From: Candidatus Zambryskiibacteriota bacterium
GTDB taxonomy: Bacteria > Patescibacteriota > Minisyncoccia > Phycocordibacterales > Zambryskibacteraceae
Direction of reading: 5' to 3'
NCBI GenBank assembly: GCA_009691335.1
Contig: SICR01000004.1
Coordinates: 1 to 38,471, forward strand
DNA length: 38,471 bases
The translations under genes and the position numbers were made by a program. The number at the start of each line of letters is the position of its first letter. The stretch's first letter is position 1. The notes beneath the pieces were generated by a model. That model was not told the DNA's origin. It was given only the letters and a program-made list of their open reading frames with translations, and did no database searches. Below, one piece after another: positions 32,743 to 38,471 of this stretch.

Positions 32743-33411
32743 TTATTCTATGTTAAAGACATTATCAGTCCCGTAATAATCTCGCCAGTTGGCATTGTAA
32801 TAAGCAAACATTCTTTCCAATCTATCTTGAGGAAGCTCTTCCACTCCGAGAGATTGCATGGTTCCGAGCAAATTTGCTTTTACCGAATCAGCCAGAGTCT
32901 TGTCTTCTACAACCATTTCAAATTCTACTAGATATCCATAACCTGCATTCTTATCTAGACAAATGTTTATATCATCCAGCCTGTATTCTTCGCGTTCGCG
33001 GGACCATTTGGCCTGACACTCTAACCCAGAATTGAGAAGCAGTTTGTCCAATTGCTCTAATGTAATACTCATCTTATCTTCAAACTCCATTCTAGAAACT
33101 CCGTTAGAACTTGAGTCTATACCGATAGAAGCCTTGACCACCAGTTTTACTTCCCCATCTGTATCGCGAGTGCGGATGGAGAAATTATTCCCTTCATTGA
33201 GAATCCTTTCGAAAGATTCTCTCTTGTCCGCACTTATGTAACCAGTCAAAATATTTTTAAACTTAGTTACATCAGAAATGGTGAAGTAGTGGTTAAGCTG
33301 ATTATTTTTTGTTAAGAAAGATGCCCCCCTTTTATTTATCTTTTCTCTTAAATTGTCGGCATTTTCCTTCGCACCGAGCAGACTTTTGATTTCTATTTCG
33401 TAAAGAGACAT
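32743..33411 (-). CDS. CYTH domain protein (CyaB / triphosphatase-like)
   Basis: The ATG at 33411 gives 222 residues starting MSLYEIEIKSLLG with the EIEIK signature (ExExK) of CYTH enzymes, which bind triphosphates through a tunnel of acidic and basic residues. Further family strands are FSIRTRDTDGEVKLVVKAS, EDKMSITLEQLDKLLLNSGL and YLVEFEMVVED. Known members are class IV adenylate cyclases and thiamine- or tripolyphosphatases, so the substrate cannot be assigned. A longer TTG-initiated frame at 33447 is less likely. It heads the nucleotide-synthetase operon. Confidence 0.88.
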   Translation of the reverse strand: MSLYEIEIKSLLGAKENADNLREKINKRGASFLTKNNQLNHYFTISDVTKFKNILTGYISADKRESFERILNEGNNFSIRTRDTDGEVKLVVKASIGIDSSSNGVSRMEFEDKMSITLEQLDKLLLNSGLECQAKWSREREEYRLDDINICLDKNAGYGYLVEFEMVVEDKTLADSVKANLLGTMQSLGVEELPQDRLERMFAYYNANWRDYYGTDNVFNIE

Positions 33412-33452
33412 AATAAATAAGCTTTTAATTATGCCCCAGTATATCAATACCT

Positions 33453-33980
33453 ATGAAAGCCACAACTATTGAAAAAAGGCCCAAAATCAGCATAGTCGTA
33501 GCCATCCGAAAACAGGACAATGCTATTGGCAGAGATACTGGGGAACTCCTTTTTCGTATCTCTGATGACCTCAAACGCTTTAAATCCTTGACTACTGGAC
33601 ACCCCATAATTATGGGGCGTAAAACTTATGAATCCATTGGTAAACCTCTCCCAGAAAGAACAAACATAGTAGTCACTCACAATCTAGATTTCAAGGCGGA
33701 AGGATGCTTGGTGGTCTCATCGCTAGAAGAAGCTATTGAGCGAGGGCGAGAAACAAGCACGGAGGAAATATTTGTGATAGGAGGAGGAGAAATATACAGA
33801 CAAGCTCTTCCTTATACTGACAAGTTATATCTGACTATCGTGGATGGTGGCGCAGAAGGAAATGTATTTTTCCCCGAATGGCGAAAACATTTTAAAAAAG
33901 AAATCTCTCGCGAAGAGAGGGTGGATGAAAAGACTGGGTTGGGATACGTTTGGACAACTCTAGAAAGAGAGGCTATTTAA
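33453..33980 (+). CDS. folA: Dihydrofolate reductase
   Basis: Reduces dihydrofolate, the by-product of ThyA, back to tetrahydrofolate with NADPH. 175 residues. Motifs are ISIVVAIRKQDNAIGRDTGE at the N-terminus, the acidic active-site position in FRISDDLKRFKSLTTGHPII, GRKTYESIGKPLPERTNIVV and EIFVIGGGEIYRQALP. It is divergent from CYTH-dcd-thyA-glyA with a 41-bp gap that may hold a two-way promoter. It converges on rplK. Confidence 0.97.
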   Translation: MKATTIEKRPKISIVVAIRKQDNAIGRDTGELLFRISDDLKRFKSLTTGHPIIMGRKTYESIGKPLPERTNIVVTHNLDFKAEGCLVVSSLEEAIERGRETSTEEIFVIGGGEIYRQALPYTDKLYLTIVDGGAEGNVFFPEWRKHFKKEISREERVDEKTGLGYVWTTLEREAI

Positions 33981-34060
33981 CGTCTACTCACACATACTTT
34001 TCTGGTGAAAAGTTGCGCGAGCCAACCTCGCGCCGCCGTGCTCCGGCTGGTCGATGTTTA

Positions 34061-34483
34061 TTACTTCACATCGACCCCCATGCTCCTTGCGGTACCAGCA
34101 ATGATGTTCATCGCGGCATCTATGTCAGATGCGTTAAGGTCCGCCATTTTCTTCTCGGCTATTTCCTTAACCTTTGACTTAGAGAGCGTGCCGATTTTTA
34201 CTGTGTTAGGAGTACCAGAGCCTTTTTCTTTGCCTAAAGCCTTGAGGATGAGGGCTGCAGCTGGTTCAATCTTATAACTGAGTTTGTAAGTGCGGTCTTC
34301 GTAAACTTCTACCACGGTAGGCACGGTCTCGCCCCTGCGCTCCTTGGTCTCTTCGTTGAAGCGCTTTACGAATTCCCCAATGTTAATACCCGCAGCTCCT
34401 AGAACAGGGCCAAGTTGCTGGCCGGGCACAGCTGCTGCGCCTGGGATTTGAAGCTTTAGAATTTTTGTAACTTTCTTGGCCAT
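34061..34483 (-). CDS. rplK: 50S ribosomal protein uL11
   Basis: Binds the GTPase-centre region of 23S and takes part in factor binding. 140 residues. The N-terminal domain normally has a proline pair (PAPPVGPALG). Here it reads AVPGQQLGPVLGAAGINIGE, so the double proline is lost. The C-terminal rRNA-binding domain is ordinary (GSGTPNTVKIGTLSKSKVKE, IAGTARSMGVDVK). It follows nusG. rplA, which usually comes next, is absent, as reported for part of the CPR. Confidence 0.97.
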   Translation of the reverse strand: MAKKVTKILKLQIPGAAAVPGQQLGPVLGAAGINIGEFVKRFNEETKERRGETVPTVVEVYEDRTYKLSYKIEPAAALILKALGKEKGSGTPNTVKIGTLSKSKVKEIAEKKMADLNASDIDAAMNIIAGTARSMGVDVK

Positions 34484-34500
34484 AAGGGTAATACAATACC

Positions 34501-35046
34501 TTAAACTTTCTTAACCTGCAAAAAGTCTAATTCGACAGGAGTTTCGCGTCCGAACATGTTTACCAGCACCTTGACCTTGCCTCTCTCTTCATCAATTTCA
34601 CTTACCTTGCCTTCAAGTTCCTTGAACGGTCCATCTACGATAAGCACCGCGTCATTCTCTATGAGATTGATAGTGTGCGTGATTTTATCTACAGACATTC
34701 TAGCAAAGAGAGCATCGACCTCTTTCTTCTCTATCGGCACAGGGTACACTCCAGAACCGACGAAGCCTGTCACTCTAGGAGTATTTCTCACCACGTACCA
34801 TGAATCATCGGTTACTATCATATCCACGAGAATGTAACCGGGGTAAATTTTCTCTTCTTCTTCCACACGCTTGCCGCCTTTTATCTTTATCTTTTTTTCC
34901 GTAGGCACAATGACATTAAATATTTTATCCTCCATACCTAGAGACTCTATACGTTGCTTGAGATTCCTCATAACAGCATTCTCATACCCAGCATAGGTAT
35001 GCACTACGTACCAATTTCTACCTTCTGAAAGATTTTGTTTTGCCAT
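34501..35046 (-). CDS. nusG: Transcription antitermination factor NusG
   Basis: Binds RNA polymerase, influences elongation and links to the ribosome. 181 residues. The NGN domain (about 10-115) has WYVVHTYAGYENAVMRNLKQ and KIYPGYILVDMIVTDDSWY, and the KOW domain (about 125-165) has VDGPFKELEGKVSEIDEERG. It lies between secE and rplK in the usual order. Confidence 0.97.
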   Translation of the reverse strand: MAKQNLSEGRNWYVVHTYAGYENAVMRNLKQRIESLGMEDKIFNVIVPTEKKIKIKGGKRVEEEEKIYPGYILVDMIVTDDSWYVVRNTPRVTGFVGSGVYPVPIEKKEVDALFARMSVDKITHTINLIENDAVLIVDGPFKELEGKVSEIDEERGKVKVLVNMFGRETPVELDFLQVKKV

Positions 35047-35070
35047 GTTACTTGTGGTGGACTTGTTGAA

Positions 35071-35253
35071 CTATAGAATAAACTTCTGAAGAATAAGTGA
35101 GAAAATGTAATCAAAGAAACCTAGAAAAATAGCGGTGGCCACAGAAATAAGGATGACCACTATAGTAAATGTCACTGCTTGTCGGCGAGTAGGCCAAGAG
35201 ACATGGGCGAGTTCAGCGCGCGTATCCTTGATGTAATTGATGAGTCTGTTCAT
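35071..35253 (-). CDS. secE: Preprotein translocase subunit SecE
   Basis: The single-span subunit of the SecYEG channel. The ATG at 35253 gives 60 residues, typical for short SecE: a cytoplasmic amphipathic part with ELAHVSWPTRRQAVTFT and one membrane span (about 27-50). A longer frame to 35349 would run through a hairpin and has no family match. It leads secE-nusG-rplK. Confidence 0.93.
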   Translation of the reverse strand: MNRLINYIKDTRAELAHVSWPTRRQAVTFTIVVILISVATAIFLGFFDYIFSLILQKFIL

Positions 35254-35294
35254 ATTTTTACTGTGTACGCCATAGCCTTGGCGACGGCTGTAAG

Positions 35295-35313
35295 AAAAAA
35301 CACCCCGCGGGTG
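35295..35313 (-). terminator. GC-rich hairpin with U6 just after the secE promoter
   Basis: On the minus strand CACCC-GCG-GGGTG is followed directly by six T residues. It lies 76-94 bp after the stop of the SIMPL gene and only a few bases after the predicted start of the secE transcript. It may end the SIMPL transcript or act as an early attenuator of secE-nusG-rplK. Confidence 0.5.
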
Positions 35314-35320
35314 CAAATTT

Positions 35321-35349
35321 ATAATACTACACCCACTCCTATATTGCAA
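35321..35349 (-). promoter_or_regulatory. Promoter of secE-nusG-rplK
   Basis: TTGCAA (35349-35344) and TATTAT (35326-35321) are spaced by 17 bp on the minus strand. Transcription would begin near 35314, about 60 nt before the secE start codon. Confidence 0.6.
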
Positions 35350-35388
35350 GGACGAGTGTAGACCCAGAGCCTGATAACCTAAAAACTT

Positions 35389-36189
35389 TTAGCGAATCTC
35401 ATAAGTGATATTGACAACGATTTTGACTTTATTCTCCCCTATTGGAATAGTTGGTACTGACTTGGAAAAATTAAACTCGCCCATATTCAGGGCTTCCTTT
35501 TCCATATAGACAGGCATTGGACCACTATCAGTAGAGTCACTGAAGCTCACCACTCTTACAAGTTTGACATCCAGCTCCTCGGCAAGAGTTTCGGCTTTCT
35601 CCTTCGCATTAGCGATAGCCTTAGCTCTAGCTTCTTTAGTAAGCTTGTCAGGGTCGTCGACAGTAAAAGTGATGCCAGAAAGATTGGTGGCACCGCTATC
35701 TCCTACATCCGCCAAAACCTTGCCAACATCTTCAGTCTTCCTAACTTTGACAGTAATCGAATGGTTGGCTGTATAGCCATCTTGAACTTGTTTACCCGGA
35801 GAAGGAGGGCAGTTGTATGGAGTGCAGGGATAGAGCATAACTGTCTCGTAACTATATTTAGGCCAGACGGAATAGTTGGTAGTTTTGATATCCTTCTCTT
35901 CGATATCCAAGTCTTCAAGACTTGCAAGAATGACACCGACCTTCTCGGCCACTTTCTTTTGTGCATCACTCACACTTTGAGCATCAGCAGAGATTGTAAA
36001 GGAAAATGTGGCAATATCTGGCACAGACACAGCTTCTCCATCTCCTGTAACAGTAATAGAATTATAGGCCGGATCAGTATTGCGCAAACTTTTTAATTCC
36101 CCAAGAGTTTTTGCACCTAGAAAAACCGCAAGAATAATAAGTACGATCCAGACCCACTTATAAATATCGCTAATTTCTTTATTTTGCAT
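35389..36189 (-). CDS. SIMPL domain (DUF541, YggE-like) membrane-anchored protein
   Basis: 266 residues. One N-terminal membrane segment (about 10-28, YKWVWIVLIILAVFLGAKTL) is followed by an extracytoplasmic SIMPL domain. Visible parts are ITVTGDGEAVSVPDIATFSF at its start, DIKTTNYSVWPKYSYE in the middle, and ARAKAIANAKEKAETLAEEL before the last strands. Relatives include E. coli YggE, linked to oxidative stress, but the molecular function is unclear. Two cysteines (LYPCTPYNCPP) may form a disulfide. An extended -10 box lies 6 bp before the ATG. Confidence 0.92.
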   Translation of the reverse strand: MQNKEISDIYKWVWIVLIILAVFLGAKTLGELKSLRNTDPAYNSITVTGDGEAVSVPDIATFSFTISADAQSVSDAQKKVAEKVGVILASLEDLDIEEKDIKTTNYSVWPKYSYETVMLYPCTPYNCPPSPGKQVQDGYTANHSITVKVRKTEDVGKVLADVGDSGATNLSGITFTVDDPDKLTKEARAKAIANAKEKAETLAEELDVKLVRVVSFSDSTDSGPMPVYMEKEALNMGEFNFSKSVPTIPIGENKVKIVVNITYEIR

Positions 36190-36195
36190 AGGGTG

Positions 36196-36201
36196 ATTTT
36201 A
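36196..36201 (-). promoter_or_regulatory. -10 box 6 bp before the SIMPL gene
   Basis: TGATAAAAT (extended -10) on the minus strand ends 6 bp before the start codon. No Shine-Dalgarno sequence is present. It directly follows the large palindrome at 36206-36279. Confidence 0.5.
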
Positions 36202-36205
36202 TCAC

Positions 36206-36279
36206 ACCCAGCACTGAATTTTGACATCATTCGCTAGAAGCGAACGCGTTTTACGCGATGTCAAAATTCAGTGCTGGGT
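36206..36279. repeat. Large cruciform-forming palindrome
   Basis: A 23-bp perfect inverted repeat (36206-36228 with 36257-36279) encloses a 28-nt centre. The centre has its own TTCGC-TAGAA-GCGAA hairpin (36230-36244) and a GCGT-TTT-ACGC hairpin (36246-36256). The right arm ends inside the stop codon of the PAP2 gene. There is no U-tract after it, so it is not a standard terminator. It may be a mobile palindromic repeat or a transcript-end stabiliser. Confidence 0.75.
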
Positions 36280-36941
36280 CACATGTCTATAAACCTTCTC
36301 AAAGAACGCTTGCTTCCAAAGAAAATATTGAACATAAGAACCGTGAAGCTAACGCAAAGGAGTCCCAAGGCTACACCCGCCAAGATATCCAGAGTCCAAT
36401 GAGCGCCAAGATATAGGCGAGAGAAAGAGACTATAACCGTCGCGACGATTGAACCAATTATCAAGCTGATTCTCTTCGCCGTTGTGTGCACTTTACCGAA
36501 GAATGTATGCCCCAGAAGGAAGAAGAATGCCGTAGCAACCGTAGCGTGACCACTTGGGAAGCTCCAACCTCCCGCAATATATACATCAGATATTGGTCGA
36601 GTAATCTGAAAAACATTTTTGAGGATAGTTAGAGAAACCACCGTTACCAAAAGACCAATGAGAAAAAGTATCGCGTCATAAATATATCCTCGCATGGCAA
36701 GCAATGACGCCATGAGGACGGCGAGACAAGAGAGTATAAAGGGATTCCACAGTGTCGTTACCCATACCAGAAAAGTTGTTAGAAGCGGAGTGCGCATATG
36801 CACCACAAACTTTTCTACAACAGTATTGAGAGGGGTAAGGTCGCTCCCTGACAAAAGACCCTCAATAATGACAACTAGCACTAGGCCAGAAATCATATAA
36901 ATGAGGAGAAACAAAATGTTTTTGGCCCAATTGGGAACCAT
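36279..36941 (-). CDS. PAP2 family membrane phosphatase
   Basis: 220 residues with about six membrane spans. All three phosphatase motifs are present: KNVFQITRP (108-116), PSGH (129-132) and SRLYLGAHWTLD (174-185), giving the catalytic histidines and aspartate. Relatives dephosphorylate lipids such as phosphatidic acid or undecaprenyl pyrophosphate. The substrate cannot be assigned. An extended -10 box 8 bp before the ATG points to a leaderless mRNA. Confidence 0.94.
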   Translation of the reverse strand: MVPNWAKNILFLLIYMISGLVLVVIIEGLLSGSDLTPLNTVVEKFVVHMRTPLLTTFLVWVTTLWNPFILSCLAVLMASLLAMRGYIYDAILFLIGLLVTVVSLTILKNVFQITRPISDVYIAGGWSFPSGHATVATAFFFLLGHTFFGKVHTTAKRISLIIGSIVATVIVSFSRLYLGAHWTLDILAGVALGLLCVSFTVLMFNIFFGSKRSLRRFIDM

Positions 36942-36949
36942 GGTGTGAA

Positions 36950-36955
36950 ATTATA
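36950..36955 (-). promoter_or_regulatory. Extended -10 box 8 bp before the PAP2 gene
   Basis: TGATATAAT on the minus strand lies 8 bp from the ATG at 36941, with no Shine-Dalgarno sequence. The stretch 36956-37069 holds no gene that I can see. Confidence 0.6.
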
Positions 36956-37069
36956 TCACGATAACCAGCCTTACCTATAGCTTTCCGGACCTGATCAGCG
37001 TGCGAGAGTGGACGTATATAACAATCTTTTTCATAAATTGTATTTAGTGGCTTTTTTGAGCCGTATTTG

Positions 37070-37143
37070 GGTGACCGACGGGGCTCGAACCCGTAACAAC
37101 CAGCTCCACAAGCTGGGACTCTACCAATTGAGCTACGGCCACC
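37070..37143 (-). tRNA. tRNA-His (GUG)
   Basis: A full cloverleaf on the minus strand. The acceptor is GTGGCCG/CGGTCAC with the extra G at -1 and discriminator C, a histidine hallmark. The D-arm is GCTCAATTGGTAGAGT. The anticodon stem-loop is CAGCTTGTGGAGCTG with anticodon GTG, and the T-arm is ACGGGTTCGAACCCCGT. The full CCA end is not encoded. It lies just downstream of the HNH genes. Confidence 0.97.
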
Positions 37144-37150
37144 ATTATTA

Positions 37151-37651
37151 TTACCTAGTAGCAATCTTTTTCAGCAGTTTCTGCTTCTCTAAAGTATCAT
37201 GATGCACTAGATAATGGCAATTATGACACAGCCAGGTTAAATTTTCTGGGGAATTATTTTTACGATTCTCGTCAATATGATGTGCTGCTAATATTCTTTC
37301 GTCTTGCAATAAACATAGACTGCACTCCATACTTTGGTTTTGATCAATTAATATTTTTCGATACCGAGAGAAACTCCCCTTCCAATTCTTACTTTTCTCT
37401 CCACTGAATTCTTTATTGCGCCATACGGTTTGGCAAGATTTGTCACAAAAAAATTTTCCGCTTTTAGAATGCTCAATTTTACTATGAACTTTTTTAGTAA
37501 CTTTTCCACAAATTGCGCAGTTCAAACTTAGCCTTTCTTGCGTTCCAATACCCTTGCATTTCATTGAACAGAACTTCCCTTGCCCTTTATTGATAAGAAA
37601 GGGCCGGGCATAGAATAACTTTGAGCACTCTTTACAATTAACGAACGGCAT
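37151..37651 (-). CDS. HNH endonuclease with zinc knuckles (second of a tandem pair)
   Basis: 166 residues. Two N-terminal zinc-knuckle units (CKECSKLFY with FCSMKCK, and CAICGKVTKK with FCDKSC) are followed by a further cysteine pair (CSLC) and the HNH core LAAHHIDENRKNNSPENLTW with LCHNCH. The catalytic histidines, Asn and zinc ligands look intact. It overlaps the upstream paralogue by 14 bp and ends 8 bp before tRNA-His. It is similar in layout and motifs to its neighbour, so it is a product of duplication. A role as homing or mobility endonuclease is inference. Confidence 0.88.
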   Translation of the reverse strand: MPFVNCKECSKLFYARPFLINKGQGKFCSMKCKGIGTQERLSLNCAICGKVTKKVHSKIEHSKSGKFFCDKSCQTVWRNKEFSGEKSKNWKGSFSRYRKILIDQNQSMECSLCLLQDERILAAHHIDENRKNNSPENLTWLCHNCHYLVHHDTLEKQKLLKKIATR

Positions 37652-38144
37652 TATTGATTAAAGATAAGAATTTTTTATATTCTTCTGCATGGTGATGAAC
37701 TAAGAAATGACAGTTATGGCATAACCAAGCCAAATTTACCGGGTTATTATTTTGTCTATTTTTATTTGTGTGGTGGATAGCTAAGATTCTTGTGTCAGTT
37801 TTCCCACATATTACACAACTCGGATTGGACGACCTGCGTTTCATCATTGCCTTATAAGAGAACCCGCCCGTTATCCAATTGGGATGATTACTTTCTGAAT
37901 GCTGTTTACCTAACCAAATATTACTGCACTTTTTGCTACAGAAATATTTTTTATTCATTGACCTGCTCATGGCTTGTCGGCTTTTATACACCTCTTTACT
38001 ACACAAGTAACACTTAACCATGACCCCCATTTTACGGCCTTGATACCGACAAGCCTGAGAACAATAATGTTTAATGCTCCTATTTATTTGCGAGGCTTTT
38101 TTGGAAAACCTTTCTTTACAATAATCACAATTTATTATTGTCAC
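37638..38144 (-). CDS. HNH endonuclease with zinc knuckles (first of a tandem pair)
   Basis: 168 residues from a GTG at 38144 (MTIINCDYCKERFSKKASQ). It has the same architecture as the next gene: zinc knuckles CDYC/YCSQAC and CYLC/FCSKKC, then CVIC and the HNH core LAIHHTNKNRQNNNPVNLAW with LCHNCH. A TATAAT box ends 6 bp before the GTG, so the transcript probably starts at the start codon. It lies between divergent tRNA-Leu and tRNA-His. Confidence 0.88.
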   Translation of the reverse strand: MTIINCDYCKERFSKKASQINRSIKHYCSQACRYQGRKMGVMVKCYLCSKEVYKSRQAMSRSMNKKYFCSKKCSNIWLGKQHSESNHPNWITGGFSYKAMMKRRSSNPSCVICGKTDTRILAIHHTNKNRQNNNPVNLAWLCHNCHFLVHHHAEEYKKFLSLINNAVR

Positions 38145-38150
38145 TCTTTA

Positions 38151-38156
38151 ATTATA
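38151..38156 (-). promoter_or_regulatory. -10 box 6 bp before the HNH pair
   Basis: TATAAT on the minus strand is 6 bp from the GTG start at 38144, which implies a leaderless mRNA. The -35 region is weak. Confidence 0.5.
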
Positions 38157-38203
38157 ATGCACGGGTGCTTAAATGCATATACTGAAGTCTGTGGATTAAT
38201 TGA

Positions 38204-38232
38204 TTGAAAGAACTCTTACTTCCTGATATTCT
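38204..38232 (+). promoter_or_regulatory. Promoter of tRNA-Leu
   Basis: TTGAAA (38204-38209) and TATTCT (38227-38232) are spaced by 17 bp. The tRNA begins 10 bp after the -10 box. Confidence 0.65.
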
Positions 38233-38242
38233 AATGGCAACT

Positions 38243-38324
38243 GCTCGGGTGGTGAAATTGGTATACACGCAGCCTTGAGGTGGCTGTGCCGCAAGGCGTG
38301 GAGGTTCAAGTCCTCTCCCGAGCA
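38243..38324 (+). tRNA. tRNA-Leu (GAG)
   Basis: A class II tRNA of 82 nt. The acceptor is GCTCGGG/CCCGAGC with discriminator A. The anticodon stem-loop is CAGCCTTGAGGTGGCTG with anticodon GAG. A long variable arm (TGCCGCAAGGCG) is present, and the T-arm is GGAGGTTCAAGTCCTCT. CCA is not encoded. Confidence 0.96.
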
Positions 38325-38329
38325 CAGAC

Positions 38330-38365
38330 AACAAAAGCCAGGAATAATTATTCCTGGCTTTTGTT
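38330..38365. terminator. Perfect palindromic terminator after tRNA-Leu
   Basis: AACAAAAGCCAGGAATAA is followed directly by its exact complement (36-nt perfect palindrome). T-rich tracts occur on both strands, so it can end both tRNA-Leu and the convergent gene that enters from the right edge. Confidence 0.85.
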
Positions 38366-38384
38366 ATGAATATAAATTAGAGAT

Positions 38385-38471
38385 TTATTTTGCTTCCGCT
38401 TCTTCCGAGACCACCTCAACCACCTCCTTCTTGAGACGGAGATTTCTCATCTGTCTACTAATCTCTTTAGC
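38385..38471 (-). CDS. C-terminal end of an unidentified gene, cut by the window edge
   Basis: An open frame enters from the right edge on the minus strand and ends in TAA at 38387-38385. The 28 visible residues are charged (RQMRNLRLKKEVVEVVSEEA) with a Glu/Ala-rich end. This looks like the helical tail of a small basic protein, possibly ribosomal, but it is too short to name. It converges on the palindromic terminator. Confidence 0.5.
   Translation of the reverse strand, partial: AKEISRQMRNLRLKKEVVEVVSEEAEAK

Noticed and set aside
33412-33447. TTG-initiated extension of the CYTH protein
   Set aside because: The conserved family N-terminus with ExExK starts right after the ATG at 33411, and the extension has no support.
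35254-35349. Longer SecE reading frame
   Set aside because: It would translate through the hairpin/U-tract and the promoter. The 60-residue form is the normal SecE size.
38152-38334. Minus-strand frame across tRNA-Leu
   Set aside because: It runs antisense through a complete tRNA gene and its promoter.

Overview
The window reads as a piece of a small-genome candidate-phyla-radiation (Patescibacteria) chromosome, most likely from the Parcubacteria side. The evidence is a 23S rRNA gene swollen to about 3.7 kb by an intron and hairpin inserts, a 23S-5S unit with no 16S gene next to it, rplK without rplA after it, rpsF-ssb-rpsR without rplI, very compact operons, an S-layer-like surface protein with a peptidoglycan-binding module, and a secreted HhH/PKD/lamin-tail protein. 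TGA is used as a stop (ftsK, the 79-residue gene at 4512) and not inside genes, so the standard bacterial code applies and not the Gracilibacteria code. These placements are inference; no 16S gene is present to test them.

Layout. 1-4.45 kb: 5S and 23S rRNA on the minus strand. The 23S carries a group I intron that splits the sarcin-ricin loop, plus two near-identical palindromic inserts in two other helices. It is flanked by a perfect 23-bp processing stem, and upstream lie a structured leader and a strong promoter. 4.5-9.7 kb: a small hypothetical gene, two secreted or surface proteins, a large S-layer-like protein with a long structured leader, and a winged-helix protein. 9.8-13.4 kb (plus): ftsK, a membrane-anchored Ig-like protein, recA. 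13.4-14.6 kb: a small hypothetical gene with its own promoter, efp, and a small membrane protein. 14.6-19.0 kb (minus): AI-2E family permease, metG, tatD, rpsF, ssb, rpsR, almost without gaps. 19.1-27.7 kb (minus): M16 peptidase, glyS, a large membrane-anchored extracellular protein, recO, and an ileS with a complete histidine-phosphatase domain embedded in it. 27.8-28.4 kb: a hypothetical gene with a consensus promoter, a 9-3-9 operator-like palindrome and a terminator. 28.4-33.4 kb (minus): CYTH, dcd, thyA, glyA, argS as one overlapping operon, with folA divergent beside it. 34-37 kb (minus): secE-nusG-rplK, a SIMPL protein, a PAP2 phosphatase and a large cruciform-forming palindrome. 37-38.5 kb: tRNA-His, two tandem HNH endonucleases, tRNA-Leu and the end of a further gene.

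How it works together. folA, thyA, glyA and dcd cover dUMP supply, thymidylate synthesis and folate recycling. metG, glyS, ileS, argS, efp, rRNA, ribosomal proteins and NusG/SecE are core expression functions. ftsK, recA, recO and ssb serve chromosome handling. Two styles of gene start are visible. Many housekeeping and surface genes have a TATAAT-like -10 box only 6-8 bp before the start codon and no Shine-Dalgarno sequence, which implies leaderless mRNAs. Three free-standing hypothetical genes instead have a full promoter, a 5' UTR, a Shine-Dalgarno sequence and a strong hairpin at the end.

The strongest unusual signals are the intron inside the sarcin-ricin loop, the duplicated hairpin element in the 23S gene, the phosphatase embedded in IleRS, and the short palindromes inside argS and between genes.
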